Positions 45,859 to 55,558 of a stretch of DNA of 64,000 nucleotides are shown here, piece after piece. The stretch lies in contig JAUYUB010000006.1 in assembly GCA_030692765.1 (NCBI GenBank), positions 1-64,000 on the forward strand, read 5' to 3'. Below the pieces are notes generated by a model, which was not told the origin of the DNA, searched no databases, and saw only the letters and a program-made list of their open reading frames with translations. Source of the stretch: Sulfuricurvum sp. (GTDB lineage Bacteria > Campylobacterota > Campylobacteria > Campylobacterales > Sulfurimonadaceae). The first letter of the stretch is position 1, and every line of letters starts with the position of its first letter. A program made the translations under genes and the position numbers.

Positions 45859-46833
45859 TCATGACCACGAAATGCAGGTGATCTCTGCTTGCGAGCCAAG
45901 ACGCATCGGAGGACCCCAAAATCCGATTCCGCTGTTGACATAAATATGGCGATTGGAATCCAGAGGATACAGCCCTTTTATGTAGGGTTGTGCCAATCGG
46001 ACGAGATATTCAAACGGCCAGATTTGTCCTCCGTGAGTATGACCGCTGAGGATCAAAGCGGGGGTAAACCCTTCCAGATACTCTGTATATTTTGGCTGAT
46101 GGGCTAAAAGCAGTGTAGGTACATCGCTTGGGATGTCTTGCATTGCTTGTCTGATATCAGGTAAATGTGATCCAAATCGGTATCCAAAAAGATCATATAC
46201 ACCAGCGATGTAGAAATCCTCAAGCTTAACCCAGCTGTTTTCCAACACATGGATATCCAATGTTTTTAGATGGGCAATGGTTTCATCCAGCGAATGAAAA
46301 TATTCGTGATTTCCAACAATATAATACGTTCCATACCGACTTTTCAGATGACGCAGTTCATCAATTGCGTCTTTGATAACATTGACATGTGCATCGGACA
46401 AATCTCCCGTTATGACAATAATATCTGCATTGAGATCATTGATCATCTGAACGCTTTTGCTAACAAACTCTCGGTCAATAAGTCCTCCGATGTGCATGTC
46501 ACTGATTTGAGCGATCGTGTAGGACTTGCCGTTAAAGCGGTTTTGTTTAACATCGACATACTTAACCACAGGATCCTTGGCGCCTTCTAGGGTAGCAGCC
46601 CCGATATAGGCACTTCCAAGAGCTAAAAATCCGATGTCGCTAGTGCGTTTAAAAAAATACCGTTTTTCCTCACTAAAGGGGGTGTAATGCTGTAAAAGAT
46701 GAAGCACTTCATACAAAATCGTCCCAATAAAAAGGACAAATCCTACGCCAATCCCCAGTGAAAGTAAAAAATAGAGATATTTGCGGACTGAGGGTATAAC
46801 GGCTTGCGAGATAGCCGATGATAACGAATACAT
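45859..46833 (-). CDS. Membrane-anchored metallophosphoesterase (calcineurin-like), N terminus displaced by a frameshift
   Basis: A 324-residue reading frame of a YkuE/YaeI-type metallophosphoesterase. Membrane segments lie at about 18-42; the metal motifs are AQISDMHIGG, ITGDLSDAH, GNHEY and SGHTHGGQIW. Related enzymes act on lipid or nucleotide phosphates. Residues 1-~17 (MYSLSSAISQAVIPSVR) are not protein-like, whereas the +1 shifted frame upstream continues smoothly into it. The full product should be about 368 residues with the frame change near 46783. See the separate fragment and finding. Confidence 0.75.
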   Translation of the reverse strand: MYSLSSAISQAVIPSVRKYLYFLLSLGIGVGFVLFIGTILYEVLHLLQHYTPFSEEKRYFFKRTSDIGFLALGSAYIGAATLEGAKDPVVKYVDVKQNRFNGKSYTIAQISDMHIGGLIDREFVSKSVQMINDLNADIIVITGDLSDAHVNVIKDAIDELRHLKSRYGTYYIVGNHEYFHSLDETIAHLKTLDIHVLENSWVKLEDFYIAGVYDLFGYRFGSHLPDIRQAMQDIPSDVPTLLLAHQPKYTEYLEGFTPALILSGHTHGGQIWPFEYLVRLAQPYIKGLYPLDSNRHIYVNSGIGFWGPPMRLGSQAEITCISWS

Positions 46834-46966
46834 TCAAAATCAATAGATATTTTAAAACTTTTTTTGTTCGAATACTGACATGCAGACGGGAGATAACACG
46901 AGTATAAGCCAAATAGTGAACCATAGCAAAAAAAATGGTGATGATAAAAGGAAAAAAGCTTTTCAT
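46709..46966 (-). pseudogene. Displaced N-terminal part of the metallophosphoesterase
   Basis: The first ~61 residues (MKSFFPFIITIFFAMVHYLA, then a basic helix and ILNVFVIIGYLASRYTLSP) are the usual membrane N terminus of this metallophosphoesterase family. The reading switches naturally into the adjoining +1 frame near 46783 (SP then KYLYFLLSLG). The remaining ~24 residues of this frame up to its stop at 46709 are out-of-frame. One extra base in this copy, a programmed shift, or a sequencing error would explain it. Confidence 0.6.
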
Positions 46967-46985
46967 TCCGTTTTTCCGTGATCTC

Positions 46986-49058
46986 TTATTTTGCGAGGGG
47001 AAGGATAATCACAAATAAAGCACCGCTTTGTGTATTTGAGACCTCTATTGTCCCTTTCATCTTATTATTGATAATCACATAGGACATATACAGGCCTATT
47101 CCTGTCCCTTTGCCTTCCTCTTTAGTAGTGAAATAAGGTTCAAATATTCGGTTGATTACCTCTTTAGGAATTCCTCCGCCATTATCTTCTATCATGATTT
47201 TGGCATTATCATTATCTGACTCTGTATGAATCGTTATTTTTCCCTCTTTTTGTTCATGTTCTTGTAATGCATCTTTGGCATTATTGATCAAATTGACAAT
47301 CACCTGCTTCAATTCACTTTCTATTCCAAAAACCATAGGTGAATTCATCGAAGGAATAATCGTACAATCAATATTATGTGTTTTTAATGTACTTGAGAGG
47401 AGTTTGACCGACTCTGCAATCACAGTATTAAGCTCAAATCGAACAGCTTTTTGATTTGGATTCACAAAGTTCCGAAAATCATCAATTGTCTTTGACATGT
47501 ATTGAATCTGTTCCATAGACTCATTTGTCATCTTGGCGATATATCCGGCATCCATATCTCCATACTCATAGGCATCTCCCAAGTCCTGTATCTTCAGCCC
47601 AAGAAGATTTAATGGCTGTCTCCATTGATGTGCGATGTTTTCGATCATCTCACCCATTGCAGCCAATTTTGACTGTTGAAACATCACAGCCTTTTGATGT
47701 TCAATCTCAATTTGTGAAATATCAAGTTTTTCTTCAAGATCCTGTTTGATAGCATTAGCCCGCTGTATATCCTCAAAAAACTTTTTCTTGTTTCGGTAAT
47801 CGATAAAAAACATCAATAATGCCAAAACAAAAAGATAACTGACCAGAGGCAGGATAAAATAACCGCTGGAAAGGTAAATATGTTTGCTAACAGCAGCAAG
47901 AGTGATAAGCGTATAAATAAATGAAACTGTAAAAAAGAGGATGATAACAGAGAGGTATTTTTTTCGTATCATCAATATCATCAAAAGCAGTGCAATTCCA
48001 AAAGAGAGAAATAGGTTCAACAGCTGATATATAGATGGCTGAACCCCAAGATCATCATTAAAAAAATTCTCTACGAATGTTGCATTAGCAAAAATACCCG
48101 GACGGATGGTTCCATCACTCGCAGTATGCCAGCTGTCTAATCCAGAAGCAGTCGTACCGATAAATACAAATTTACCTTGTAGTTTTTTTACATCATACTG
48201 CCCGCTTAACAGATCAACAGCTGAAACAGTCTGATACCATTGTTTAGGATAAAATCGAATCATCACTTCGCTTTTTTCATCCACATAAAAATGATGATTC
48301 GCTGCTTCTACCCTGATGCCTCCTAAGAATCTATTCGAATCTTTTAAAATAACATTGTAACCTACCGATGCGATAGCGGCCATCCCCAAAATAGGGATCG
48401 ATTGTTTATCGTATACTAGGATCAGAGGCAATCGTCTTAAAATCCCATCCTTGTCAGAAGAAGCATGAATATGCCCTATTCCACCGACATTTTCTTGGAT
48501 TATGGGTAAATTACACACCAAATTCGGTGTTGTGTAAAATTGTCCGTTTAAGACCCCATTCTTGACAACATCCGAAGATTTAATTGTGCATTTAGTGTTA
48601 CTTGATACAGTCAGATTGGATAATACCGGTAAAACTATATGATTGTTTTGTATTGTCTTTGCAAGCATCCGATCATTATCCATCAATCCCTCAGGAAGCC
48701 CGTTTATTGAAAATGGAACGTGAAAAAAGTCTCGATAAAACCGATCAAGCGTATGTGGAGAAGTACGATCTGGTTCTGAGAAAAGAATATCTGCAACTGT
48801 AGCGGCAGGCTTTCCTTCAGCAATTTTATTGATAAGCTCTGATGTAATCACTCTAGGCCATGGCCATTGACCGAATGCATGCAGGCTCTTCTCGTCGATT
48901 TCTATTATCACCGTAGAATGGGATTGTGGAGGGTTTGACGATGTTAAAAAATCGTATAATTTATAATCAAGAGAAGGAAGGAGAGTGCTGCTCCACCATC
49001 CAAGGTAGAACAGTGACGTCGCAAAAAAAGAGAGGAATATGAAAACTTTTGATCTCAT
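46986..49058 (-). CDS. CHASE2-domain sensor histidine kinase
   Basis: A ~690-residue membrane kinase. An N-terminal segment, then an extracytoplasmic CHASE2 domain (about 40-340: IIEIDEKSLHAFGQWPWPR, GKFVFIGTTASGLDSW), three membrane segments, a coiled coil, HisKA with the phospho-His in ENIAHQWRQPLN, and a full HATPase domain (NLINNAKDAL, DNGGG, GTGIGLYMS). The ATG at 49058 follows a GTG at 49061 that directly abuts the OmpA stop. It is the last gene of the FecR-OmpA-kinase operon; no cognate regulator is adjacent downstream. Confidence 0.85.
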   Translation of the reverse strand: MRSKVFIFLSFFATSLFYLGWWSSTLLPSLDYKLYDFLTSSNPPQSHSTVIIEIDEKSLHAFGQWPWPRVITSELINKIAEGKPAATVADILFSEPDRTSPHTLDRFYRDFFHVPFSINGLPEGLMDNDRMLAKTIQNNHIVLPVLSNLTVSSNTKCTIKSSDVVKNGVLNGQFYTTPNLVCNLPIIQENVGGIGHIHASSDKDGILRRLPLILVYDKQSIPILGMAAIASVGYNVILKDSNRFLGGIRVEAANHHFYVDEKSEVMIRFYPKQWYQTVSAVDLLSGQYDVKKLQGKFVFIGTTASGLDSWHTASDGTIRPGIFANATFVENFFNDDLGVQPSIYQLLNLFLSFGIALLLMILMIRKKYLSVIILFFTVSFIYTLITLAAVSKHIYLSSGYFILPLVSYLFVLALLMFFIDYRNKKKFFEDIQRANAIKQDLEEKLDISQIEIEHQKAVMFQQSKLAAMGEMIENIAHQWRQPLNLLGLKIQDLGDAYEYGDMDAGYIAKMTNESMEQIQYMSKTIDDFRNFVNPNQKAVRFELNTVIAESVKLLSSTLKTHNIDCTIIPSMNSPMVFGIESELKQVIVNLINNAKDALQEHEQKEGKITIHTESDNDNAKIMIEDNGGGIPKEVINRIFEPYFTTKEEGKGTGIGLYMSYVIINNKMKGTIEVSNTQSGALFVIILPLAK

Positions 49059-49061
49059 CAC

Positions 49062-49661
49062 TTACCGAACAATGACTTCTACTCTGCGGTTTTTTGGTTC
49101 TGATACGCCGTCTTCAGTAACAATTATCGGATCATTTTCTCCAGACGATGTGACACTGAGGTGCTCCATTGTGACATGTTGCTCTGCTAAAAACGATTTT
49201 ACCGCATTCGCACGTTCTAATGCCAATTCATAGTTTTTGTCCGCTGCACCTGCTCTATCAGAATGACCGATGATATCTATAGCAACCGGCTGTTCACGAG
49301 AGACAATCAATTGCATTAATGCATCTACTTGATCTTTGGACGACTGCGTTAAATCTGCAGTACCCTGCTCAAAATAAAACAGAGTACTCACTGGCTTGGA
49401 GGGAAGTGCATTTAGTGTATCTTTATACTTTTCTAAAATCGCTGCTTCATCCCCTTTTTCTACAGAAAGAGGTTTTTCACTCTTAGCGACTAGTTTTGTA
49501 AGATAATACGGTTCCTCAATACTTACTTTTCCTGCATCTGTTGTCACATCGACCGCACTCTTTGTAAGATTGTTATCAAGTAATATAACTGTTGTCTTAG
49601 GATTTGAAGCTAAAAAAGGGAGAAGTAAAATAACCCCTACAGAAATTAAAAACGGTTCCAC
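49062..49661 (-). CDS. OmpA-family peptidoglycan-binding protein
   Basis: A 199-residue protein with an N-terminal hydrophobic helix (about 4-20) and an OmpA C-terminal domain (about 85-199: FYFEQGTADLTQSSKDQ, IIGHSDRAGAADKNYELALERANAVK, NRRVEVIV) that binds peptidoglycan. GTG start with GGAG 6-7 nt upstream, immediately after the fecR-domain gene. It probably anchors or positions a sensory complex with the CHASE2 kinase. Confidence 0.85.
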   Translation of the reverse strand: MEPFLISVGVILLLPFLASNPKTTVILLDNNLTKSAVDVTTDAGKVSIEEPYYLTKLVAKSEKPLSVEKGDEAAILEKYKDTLNALPSKPVSTLFYFEQGTADLTQSSKDQVDALMQLIVSREQPVAIDIIGHSDRAGAADKNYELALERANAVKSFLAEQHVTMEHLSVTSSGENDPIIVTEDGVSEPKNRRVEVIVR

Positions 49662-50090
49662 TTACTCCACCTCTACTACAAATTTTGTACCACGAATTCC
49701 TATTAACCCTTGAGGAACTCTAAAAGCTACTTTTTTAGGAGCCAATTTTCCTATTTTACCCGATTCAAATGCTGCTGTCCCCTTTTGAAGACTCAAATCC
49801 AAATTGTATTCACTTGTATAAGGCTTATAAAGGTAATCATCAACACGTAACATGCTCTTTGGCCCAACAGACACCGTAGTACCATCGTTAAATGATAATC
49901 CGACACTGCTGTTTACACTCGTCTGAAGGATATCTTTTGTATAAAGCTCCTCCCCTTTTACAGCAGTCACATAAGCGTTATTCCGCTTTACAAAAACTTC
50001 CCCTTGGGTATTTTTAATAATACCTATGGGCTCTCCGGCAAACGCAACAGTCATAAAACTAAAGGCTGCTATTAGAAAATTAATTTTCAT
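49662..50090 (-). CDS. FecR-domain periplasmic protein
   Basis: A 142-residue exported protein: signal peptide at 1-18 and one FecR domain (GEVFVKRNNAYVTAVKGEELYTKDILQTSVNSSVGLSFNDGTTVSVGP spans its core, shown by the pattern of Gly/Asp turns). The end FRVPQGLIGIRGTKFVVEV is a hallmark. FecR domains frequently accompany CHASE2 proteins, which suggests that the three genes form one extracellular-signal module. Confidence 0.85.
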   Translation of the reverse strand: MKINFLIAAFSFMTVAFAGEPIGIIKNTQGEVFVKRNNAYVTAVKGEELYTKDILQTSVNSSVGLSFNDGTTVSVGPKSMLRVDDYLYKPYTSEYNLDLSLQKGTAAFESGKIGKLAPKKVAFRVPQGLIGIRGTKFVVEVE

Positions 50091-50184
50091 ATTAACTTCT
50101 CCTTCTTAACATAGAATTATTAATACTATCATTTATTACTTTAAATTCCAGGGTTTTTATGTCGAATACACTATTCTTAAGCTA

Positions 50185-51816
50185 TTAACCGTTTTTTTGA
50201 ATAACACGATTACGACCGCTCTCTTTTGCTTCATAGAGGGCGACATCAGCGGCTTGATAAAGGACTTCAACATCAATATCGTCAGCCGCTGCACAAATAA
50301 GACCGATTGAGGCCGTTACCACATCGGCTGCAGGATTTTTATGGTGCTCGATTCCAAGAGATTGAATATCAGCACGAACCTTATCGGCGAAGATCAGAGC
50401 ATGCTGGGTATCTTCCGGTAGAAAGAACATCGCAAATTCCTCACCTCCCATCCGAAATGCAAAATCCGATGCCCGCTTGCATGCGCTCATAAGGACGCTT
50501 CCTATTTTAATGAGTACATCATCACCGCTTTGATGACCATAGGTATCATTGTACTCTTTGAATTTGTCCACATCCAAAATCATAAATGCGATCATTTGCC
50601 CATTTCTTTTCGCTTTTTGAATCTCAAGCGGGAGTGTTTGGGTTAAATGGCGTCGATTGAAAAGGTTCGTCATGGGATCACGGATGGAGAGTTCTTCTAT
50701 CCTTTTTTTGTCGGTAATATCGGTTCGGATGGCACGGTATCCGATAATCTCATCGTCGCCATCATATTTCGGGCTAATATTGACATCGACCCAGTAGCCG
50801 CTACCGTCTTTGTGGCGATTGAGAATTTCTCCATGCCATTTATTCCCGGACTGTATTGTCTTCCATAGATCTTCATACAGTTCTTTTGCCATACTGGGAT
50901 GGCGTACAATACTGTGAGGACGGCCTAACAACTCATCTTTTGTGTACCCAGAGATTCTCTCGAATGCTTTACTGACATAGGTTATTTTTCCATTCATCTC
51001 TGTTTCAGAAGTGATAACATGTTCATCCACCGTATCGATGTAGGATTGGAGCTCATCTTGCTGGCTGACAAGTTTCATCACGTTGATAACTTTGGCATTA
51101 AACTGTTCTTTTGAAAATGGGGTGCGTAAGATATCATTGACCCCGTTTTTAATAAAAGAAGAATACACCATTTCATTGTCGCTTGAGGTCATTCCAAAAA
51201 GGATTACGTCTTTATTAAGACGATTTTTCCGTATCCCTATATCTTGTCGAATTTGTTTAACAAATTCGCTTCCATTGATGTCTGCTCGTTCATTATTGAT
51301 TGTAACAATGGCTATCTTTTCATTTCCACGCAGCATTTCAAGACATTGTGCCGGATTATCAACAACAATTGGGGTACACAAAAGCTGTTCAAAATACATT
51401 GTAAGAAGTTTTTGCATAACGCGGTTGCTCTCGAGGATCAGCACCTTTTTGTTTTTAAAAAATATTAACTCTTCAGCCAGAGCAACCGCACGATTTATCT
51501 CTTCAATACTGTCTTTGAATAAGTAATCAACAATCGGGAGTTGCAGCATCTTTTTACGCAGCTCATCATTCATCGATGCGGTCATGATAATAGTCGGGAT
51601 TTTTTTTCTGATTGCCAGTTTAACGGCATCTCCATGCTCGCAGTCAGGAAGCATCAAATCAACAATGGCGGCAAAAAAGGACTCTTTTTCAAGTATCTCT
51701 TCCGCCTGAGTATACGATGAGGCTGTCACACAACTGAACATATGTCCCAGTTCAGCTCGGTACTTGAGCGCATTTAACACCGTAAGGCTATCATCAACTA
51801 AAAGTAGCTTTTTCAA
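50185..51816 (-). CDS. Two-receiver PAS-GGDEF diguanylate cyclase response regulator
   Basis: A 543-residue protein. Receiver 1 (about 1-120) has the phospho-Asp in VDLMLPD and acidic pair DD at 8-9, so it is phosphorylatable. Receiver 2 (about 125-250) has NNERAD in place of the Asp loop and is probably inactive. A PAS domain (about 260-375) and a GGDEF domain (about 380-540) with an intact MGGEEF motif follow. It makes c-di-GMP on a signal. It lies 94 bp from the FecR gene on the same strand, and the CHASE2 kinase downstream is a possible partner. Confidence 0.87.
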   Translation of the reverse strand: MKKLLLVDDSLTVLNALKYRAELGHMFSCVTASSYTQAEEILEKESFFAAIVDLMLPDCEHGDAVKLAIRKKIPTIIMTASMNDELRKKMLQLPIVDYLFKDSIEEINRAVALAEELIFFKNKKVLILESNRVMQKLLTMYFEQLLCTPIVVDNPAQCLEMLRGNEKIAIVTINNERADINGSEFVKQIRQDIGIRKNRLNKDVILFGMTSSDNEMVYSSFIKNGVNDILRTPFSKEQFNAKVINVMKLVSQQDELQSYIDTVDEHVITSETEMNGKITYVSKAFERISGYTKDELLGRPHSIVRHPSMAKELYEDLWKTIQSGNKWHGEILNRHKDGSGYWVDVNISPKYDGDDEIIGYRAIRTDITDKKRIEELSIRDPMTNLFNRRHLTQTLPLEIQKAKRNGQMIAFMILDVDKFKEYNDTYGHQSGDDVLIKIGSVLMSACKRASDFAFRMGGEEFAMFFLPEDTQHALIFADKVRADIQSLGIEHHKNPAADVVTASIGLICAAADDIDVEVLYQAADVALYEAKESGRNRVIQKNG

Positions 51817-52016
51817 TTTTTTCCCTAATTTTCAATATAAAAGTACTAAATTCTACATTAAATATTACCATAAAAAGGTTATGACTGTTTATTTTTTAGA
51901 CGAATGCACCATCCTTGCCATAGGCACCCGTTGATTCAAAGCTAACGAAATCCATTTTAAGCACGATAAAATACTCAAAAAAATTTCAAAACCGTATTCT
52001 GTTTGGGGAAAGTTGT

Positions 52017-52022
52017 TATAAT
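52017..52022 (+). promoter_or_regulatory. Probable -10 element for the mobB-fbp-metG run
   Basis: A perfect TATAAT lies 43 bp before the mobB TTG start, in a gap that otherwise holds no recognisable feature. No strong -35 is seen. Confidence 0.45.
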
Positions 52023-52065
52023 GTTGTTTATCATTCGATTATGAAAATAACAATTGAGGCTATTT

Positions 52066-52572
52066 TTGAAAAAACGTTTAGCAGTAGCATTTACAGGCCC
52101 TTCCAACAGTGGCAAAACAACGCTCATTCTTAAAGTAGCACGAAAGATGATTCATGAACTTGGATTGAAGGTCGCTATCATCAAAAATGACCCCAAAGAC
52201 AAAGCTACCTTAGATGTTCCCGGTAAAGACAGCTACAAGTTTAGTGACACAGGGGCCGAAGTAATTGTTACGTCTCCTACGCGTACGACCTACTTTTCCA
52301 AACGCCATAAAGAGCTCGATGAAATGATCGATATGTTTGGTGAATTTGATATCCTTTTGGTTGAAGGGCTCAAAAATTTACCGTTACCTCGTATCAGTAT
52401 CTTTCGCAACTCCATAGATGAGGACTACTTTCCATTTATGAATGCCTTGGCAATCGATCATACCATTACTATCACGAACTACCCTCTTCCCACCTCCGTT
52501 GATGTACTCGACCTCAATAATACGGATATGGTAATAGACTGGATTTTAACACACGCAAAGGTCATTGAATGA
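52066..52572 (+). CDS. mobB: MobB-like molybdopterin guanine dinucleotide synthesis protein
   Basis: A 168-residue P-loop protein ([11 protein letters not shown] near the N terminus, then [22 protein letters not shown] and [17 protein letters not shown]), typical of MobB, which binds GTP in molybdenum-cofactor maturation. Start TTG 52066 is preferred: GAGG lies 6 nt upstream and the protein begins [11 protein letters not shown]. The longer in-frame TTG at 52054 lacks this. Overlaps fbp by 4 bp (ATGA). Confidence 0.87.
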   Translation: MKKRLAVAFTGPSNSGKTTLILKVARKMIHELGLKVAIIKNDPKDKATLDVPGKDSYKFSDTGAEVIVTSPTRTTYFSKRHKELDEMIDMFGEFDILLVEGLKNLPLPRISIFRNSIDEDYFPFMNALAIDHTITITNYPLPTSVDVLDLNNTDMVIDWILTHAKVIE

Positions 52573-53411
52573 AACAAATTTTAGAAGCGATTGAGCGAAG
52601 TGCCATTCGTATTAAACACGCTATCGACGTCAAAGATATCGGTTATTCCCAAGAGCAGAACAGTTCGGGTGAAACACAGCTGCAGCTTGACATCCAAAGC
52701 GACCTCATCATCGAGGAAGAACTAAGTGCTGTGATCAGTGTTCACACGATTGCCAGTGAAGAAAAAGAGCTGCCGATGCTTCTCAATGAAGCGGGACAGT
52801 ACTTCATCGCTTTTGATCCACTTGACGGCTCATCTCTTGTAGACGTGAACTTGAGTGTCGGATCGATTTTCGGTATCTATGAGGGTGCATTTACAGGCAG
52901 TAAGCTCGTTGCCTCTTGTTATGTCGTTTATGGACCTCGTGTTGAACTTGTATTTGCACACAATGGAAAAGTAAAGCTTTATCTGCTGCAAGCAGGTGAG
53001 TTTGAATACGTAAAAGAGATTCATTTGAATGAGAAAGGCAAGATCATGGCTCCGGGTGGGACTCAGCAGTTTTGGGCACCGTATCATAAAGCGATGATCG
53101 ATTCTTTTTTTGCAACCGGCTATCGTCTGCGTTATTCGGGAGGGATGGTTCCTGATTTGCATCAGATTCTCCTCAAAGGGGGCGGATTGTTCAGCTATCC
53201 GGGTGCATCAGATAAACCTGAGGGAAAACTGCGCCAACTTTTTGAAGTTTTTCCATTTGCGCTGATTTTTGAAATGGCTGGCGGTCAGGCGATTGACGGT
53301 AAAAACAGAGTCTTGGATAAAGTAACCGCTCACGTCCATGATACAAGCCCTTGTTTCTTTGGTTCTCAACATGAGGTTTCCATTGTAGCGGATGTTTATG
53401 GCCGAAACTAA
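52569..53411 (+). CDS. fbp: Fructose-1,6-bisphosphatase class I
   Basis: A 280-residue enzyme of gluconeogenesis (and of Calvin-type cycles where present). The metal-site motifs ASEEKELP and [23 protein letters not shown] are clear, as is [14 protein letters not shown] near the end. It is slightly shorter than the usual 330 residues, in line with Campylobacterota homologues. It overlaps the downstream small gene. Confidence 0.92.
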   Translation: MKQILEAIERSAIRIKHAIDVKDIGYSQEQNSSGETQLQLDIQSDLIIEEELSAVISVHTIASEEKELPMLLNEAGQYFIAFDPLDGSSLVDVNLSVGSIFGIYEGAFTGSKLVASCYVVYGPRVELVFAHNGKVKLYLLQAGEFEYVKEIHLNEKGKIMAPGGTQQFWAPYHKAMIDSFFATGYRLRYSGGMVPDLHQILLKGGGLFSYPGASDKPEGKLRQLFEVFPFALIFEMAGGQAIDGKNRVLDKVTAHVHDTSPCFFGSQHEVSIVADVYGRN

Positions 53412-53592
53412 CAATCCCTACGATGCCAAACTGGAGGAAGCCAAAACAGCCCTCCAAGAGTGTCAAGCGTCCAAGTCACTCGAAAGCTGTCTAAATTGCC
53501 CATCTCTGATTGGGTGCCCTATTCGTACCGCGTATGTCCGTACCGTGTATGAAAGTATGTCCAAGGGTGAAACCGGCGGATTTGATTTTTAA
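53398..53592 (+). CDS. Conserved-type small Cys protein (64 aa)
   Basis: A 64-residue cytoplasmic protein with five Cys-region residues ([35 protein letters not shown]), consistent with a small metal- or cluster-binding motif, and the ending GETGGFDF. I do not know its function. Start at 53398 overlaps the fbp end; the nearby ATG at 53392 is equally possible. Co-transcribed with fbp and metG, 19 nt before metG. Confidence 0.7.
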   Translation: MAETNNPYDAKLEEAKTALQECQASKSLESCLNCPSLIGCPIRTAYVRTVYESMSKGETGGFDF

Positions 53593-53611
53593 TATCTTAG
53601 AGGAATAAAAC

Positions 53612-55558
53612 ATGAAAAACTATATCACTACTCCCATTTATTACGTTAACGGTGAAGCTCATATCGGACATGCCTATACCACTTTTATCGCTGATACTCT
53701 CGCACGACACTCACGCTTGCAGGGCAATGAAACCTATTTTCTAACAGGGACCGATGAACACGGTCAAAAGATCGAAGAAGCGGCAAAAAAGCTGGGTAAA
53801 CCTACCCAAGAATTTGCAGATGAGATCAGTGCTAGTTTCAGAAATCTATGGAGTGAGTTTGATATTAGCAACGACCAGTTTATTCGGACAACCGATGCCA
53901 AGCATAAAGTCGGAGTTCAAGCCGCTTTTGAAAAAATGATGGCAAAAGGTGATATCTACAAAGATTTTTATGAGGGGAACTACTGCGTCAGCTGCGAAAC
54001 CTTTTTCCCTGAATCCCAGCTCATGGAAGGCGGATGCTGCCCTGATTGCGGACGTGCAACTACCATCGTCAAAGAAGAGAGCTATTTCTTCCGTCTCTCA
54101 AAATACGAAAAACCTCTTATGGAGTATTATGAAGCCCACAACGACTTCATCCTTCCAAAATCACGCCGTAATGAAGTCATGAGCTTTGTAAGGGGGGGGC
54201 TCAACGACCTCTCCGTTACCCGTACCAGCTTTAGCTGGGGAGTTCCTGTCCCTGCATCTCTCAATGATGACAAACACGTCATGTACGTTTGGCTCGATGC
54301 GCTTATGAACTACGTAACAGCACTTGGATACGGAGATGATGAAGCCAATATGGGATTCTGGCCTGCCAATACCCAGCTGGTCGGAAAAGACATCTTACGT
54401 TTTCATGCGATTTATTGGCCTGCATTCTTGATGAGTCTTGATCTTCCACTGCCTAAACGTATTGGTGCACACGGATGGTGGACACGTGATGGTGAGAAGA
54501 TGTCAAAATCAAAGGGTAATGTCGTTGATCCTAGAGAAGTGTCACAACACTATGGTGCTGAAAATTTGCGTTATTTTATGATGCGTGAAGTCCCTTTCGG
54601 GCAGGACGGTGATTTCTCTCAACGCGCCCTCATCGACCGCATGAACTCCGATTTGAGCAATGATCTTGGAAATCTTCTTAATCGTGTCATCGGAATGTCT
54701 GAGAAATACTCTGATTTTCTCATCGATAGCGTCGATGTTCTCAAATACCACTCGAAAGAAATCGATGATGCTCATGCAATTTTAGGGGGCTTGGAAAACT
54801 ATCTCAACGATCTGCAACTGCACCGCTATCTCGAAGAGCTTTGGAAAGTATTTACCATCGGTAATAAAGCAATCGAAGAACATGCTCCATGGGTTAAAAT
54901 CAAAGAGGGACGTACAGATGAAGCGCTTGCTACCGTAGCATTGGTTGCAAACTTACTTGCAAAAGCATCGGTAATGCTCAACTCAATCATGCCAAAAACA
55001 ACGGCAACCATCGCCGATGCCCTCGGATTTGAGATCAACACTCAAAGCTATCAGTCATTGATTCTGAACAAAGAGCTCTTAAAAGCTTTTACGATCAAGA
55101 AAATCCCTCCTCTCTTCCCAAGAGTCGAAGAACCATTGATGCCCGAAGCACCAAAAGCAATGATAGAAGAAGCGCCTGTCGCCGCACCGTCCAAGAGCGA
55201 AGATAAGAAAGTAACGACTGTCCCAGAAGATGGTCTCATTACTATCGATCAGTTTTTTCAAACCGCCATCAAAATCGGCACCGTTTTAGAAGCCGAAGAG
55301 GTGCCGAAAAGTTCAAAACTTTTGAAACTCAAAGTCGATTTAGGGGAAGAATCCCCTCGTCAAATCGTAGCCGGTATCCGCGAGTACTACAGTGCCCAAT
55401 CACTCGTAGGGACTCAAGTGTGTGTTGTCGCTAACCTAAAACCGGCCAAACTTATGGGTATGCTGTCTGAGGGGATGATACTCGCCGCCAAAGATGAAGA
55501 GGGGCTTTGCCTGATCCGCCCTGAAAAATCCCGTAAAAGCGGATGTTCGGTGGGATGA
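53612..55558 (+). CDS. metG: Methionyl-tRNA synthetase
   Basis: A 648-residue class I synthetase. HIGH motif reads HIGHAY near the N terminus; a zinc knuckle (CVSCETFFPESQL, then CCPDCG) lies at about 125-150; KMSKS motif at about residue 300. A C-terminal Trbp111-like tRNA-binding domain (about 550-648, IDQFFQTAIKIGTVLEAEEVPKS) follows a Pro/Glu-rich linker. GAGGAA is 5-6 nt before ATG. It overlaps the next gene (ATGA). Confidence 0.95.
   Translation: MKNYITTPIYYVNGEAHIGHAYTTFIADTLARHSRLQGNETYFLTGTDEHGQKIEEAAKKLGKPTQEFADEISASFRNLWSEFDISNDQFIRTTDAKHKVGVQAAFEKMMAKGDIYKDFYEGNYCVSCETFFPESQLMEGGCCPDCGRATTIVKEESYFFRLSKYEKPLMEYYEAHNDFILPKSRRNEVMSFVRGGLNDLSVTRTSFSWGVPVPASLNDDKHVMYVWLDALMNYVTALGYGDDEANMGFWPANTQLVGKDILRFHAIYWPAFLMSLDLPLPKRIGAHGWWTRDGEKMSKSKGNVVDPREVSQHYGAENLRYFMMREVPFGQDGDFSQRALIDRMNSDLSNDLGNLLNRVIGMSEKYSDFLIDSVDVLKYHSKEIDDAHAILGGLENYLNDLQLHRYLEELWKVFTIGNKAIEEHAPWVKIKEGRTDEALATVALVANLLAKASVMLNSIMPKTTATIADALGFEINTQSYQSLILNKELLKAFTIKKIPPLFPRVEEPLMPEAPKAMIEEAPVAAPSKSEDKKVTTVPEDGLITIDQFFQTAIKIGTVLEAEEVPKSSKLLKLKVDLGEESPRQIVAGIREYYSAQSLVGTQVCVVANLKPAKLMGMLSEGMILAAKDEEGLCLIRPEKSRKSGCSVG

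Noticed and set aside
46709-46966. Independent 85-residue membrane protein
   Set aside because: Its last 24 residues are out-of-frame junk and its first 61 join the metallophosphoesterase frame; it is a displaced N terminus.
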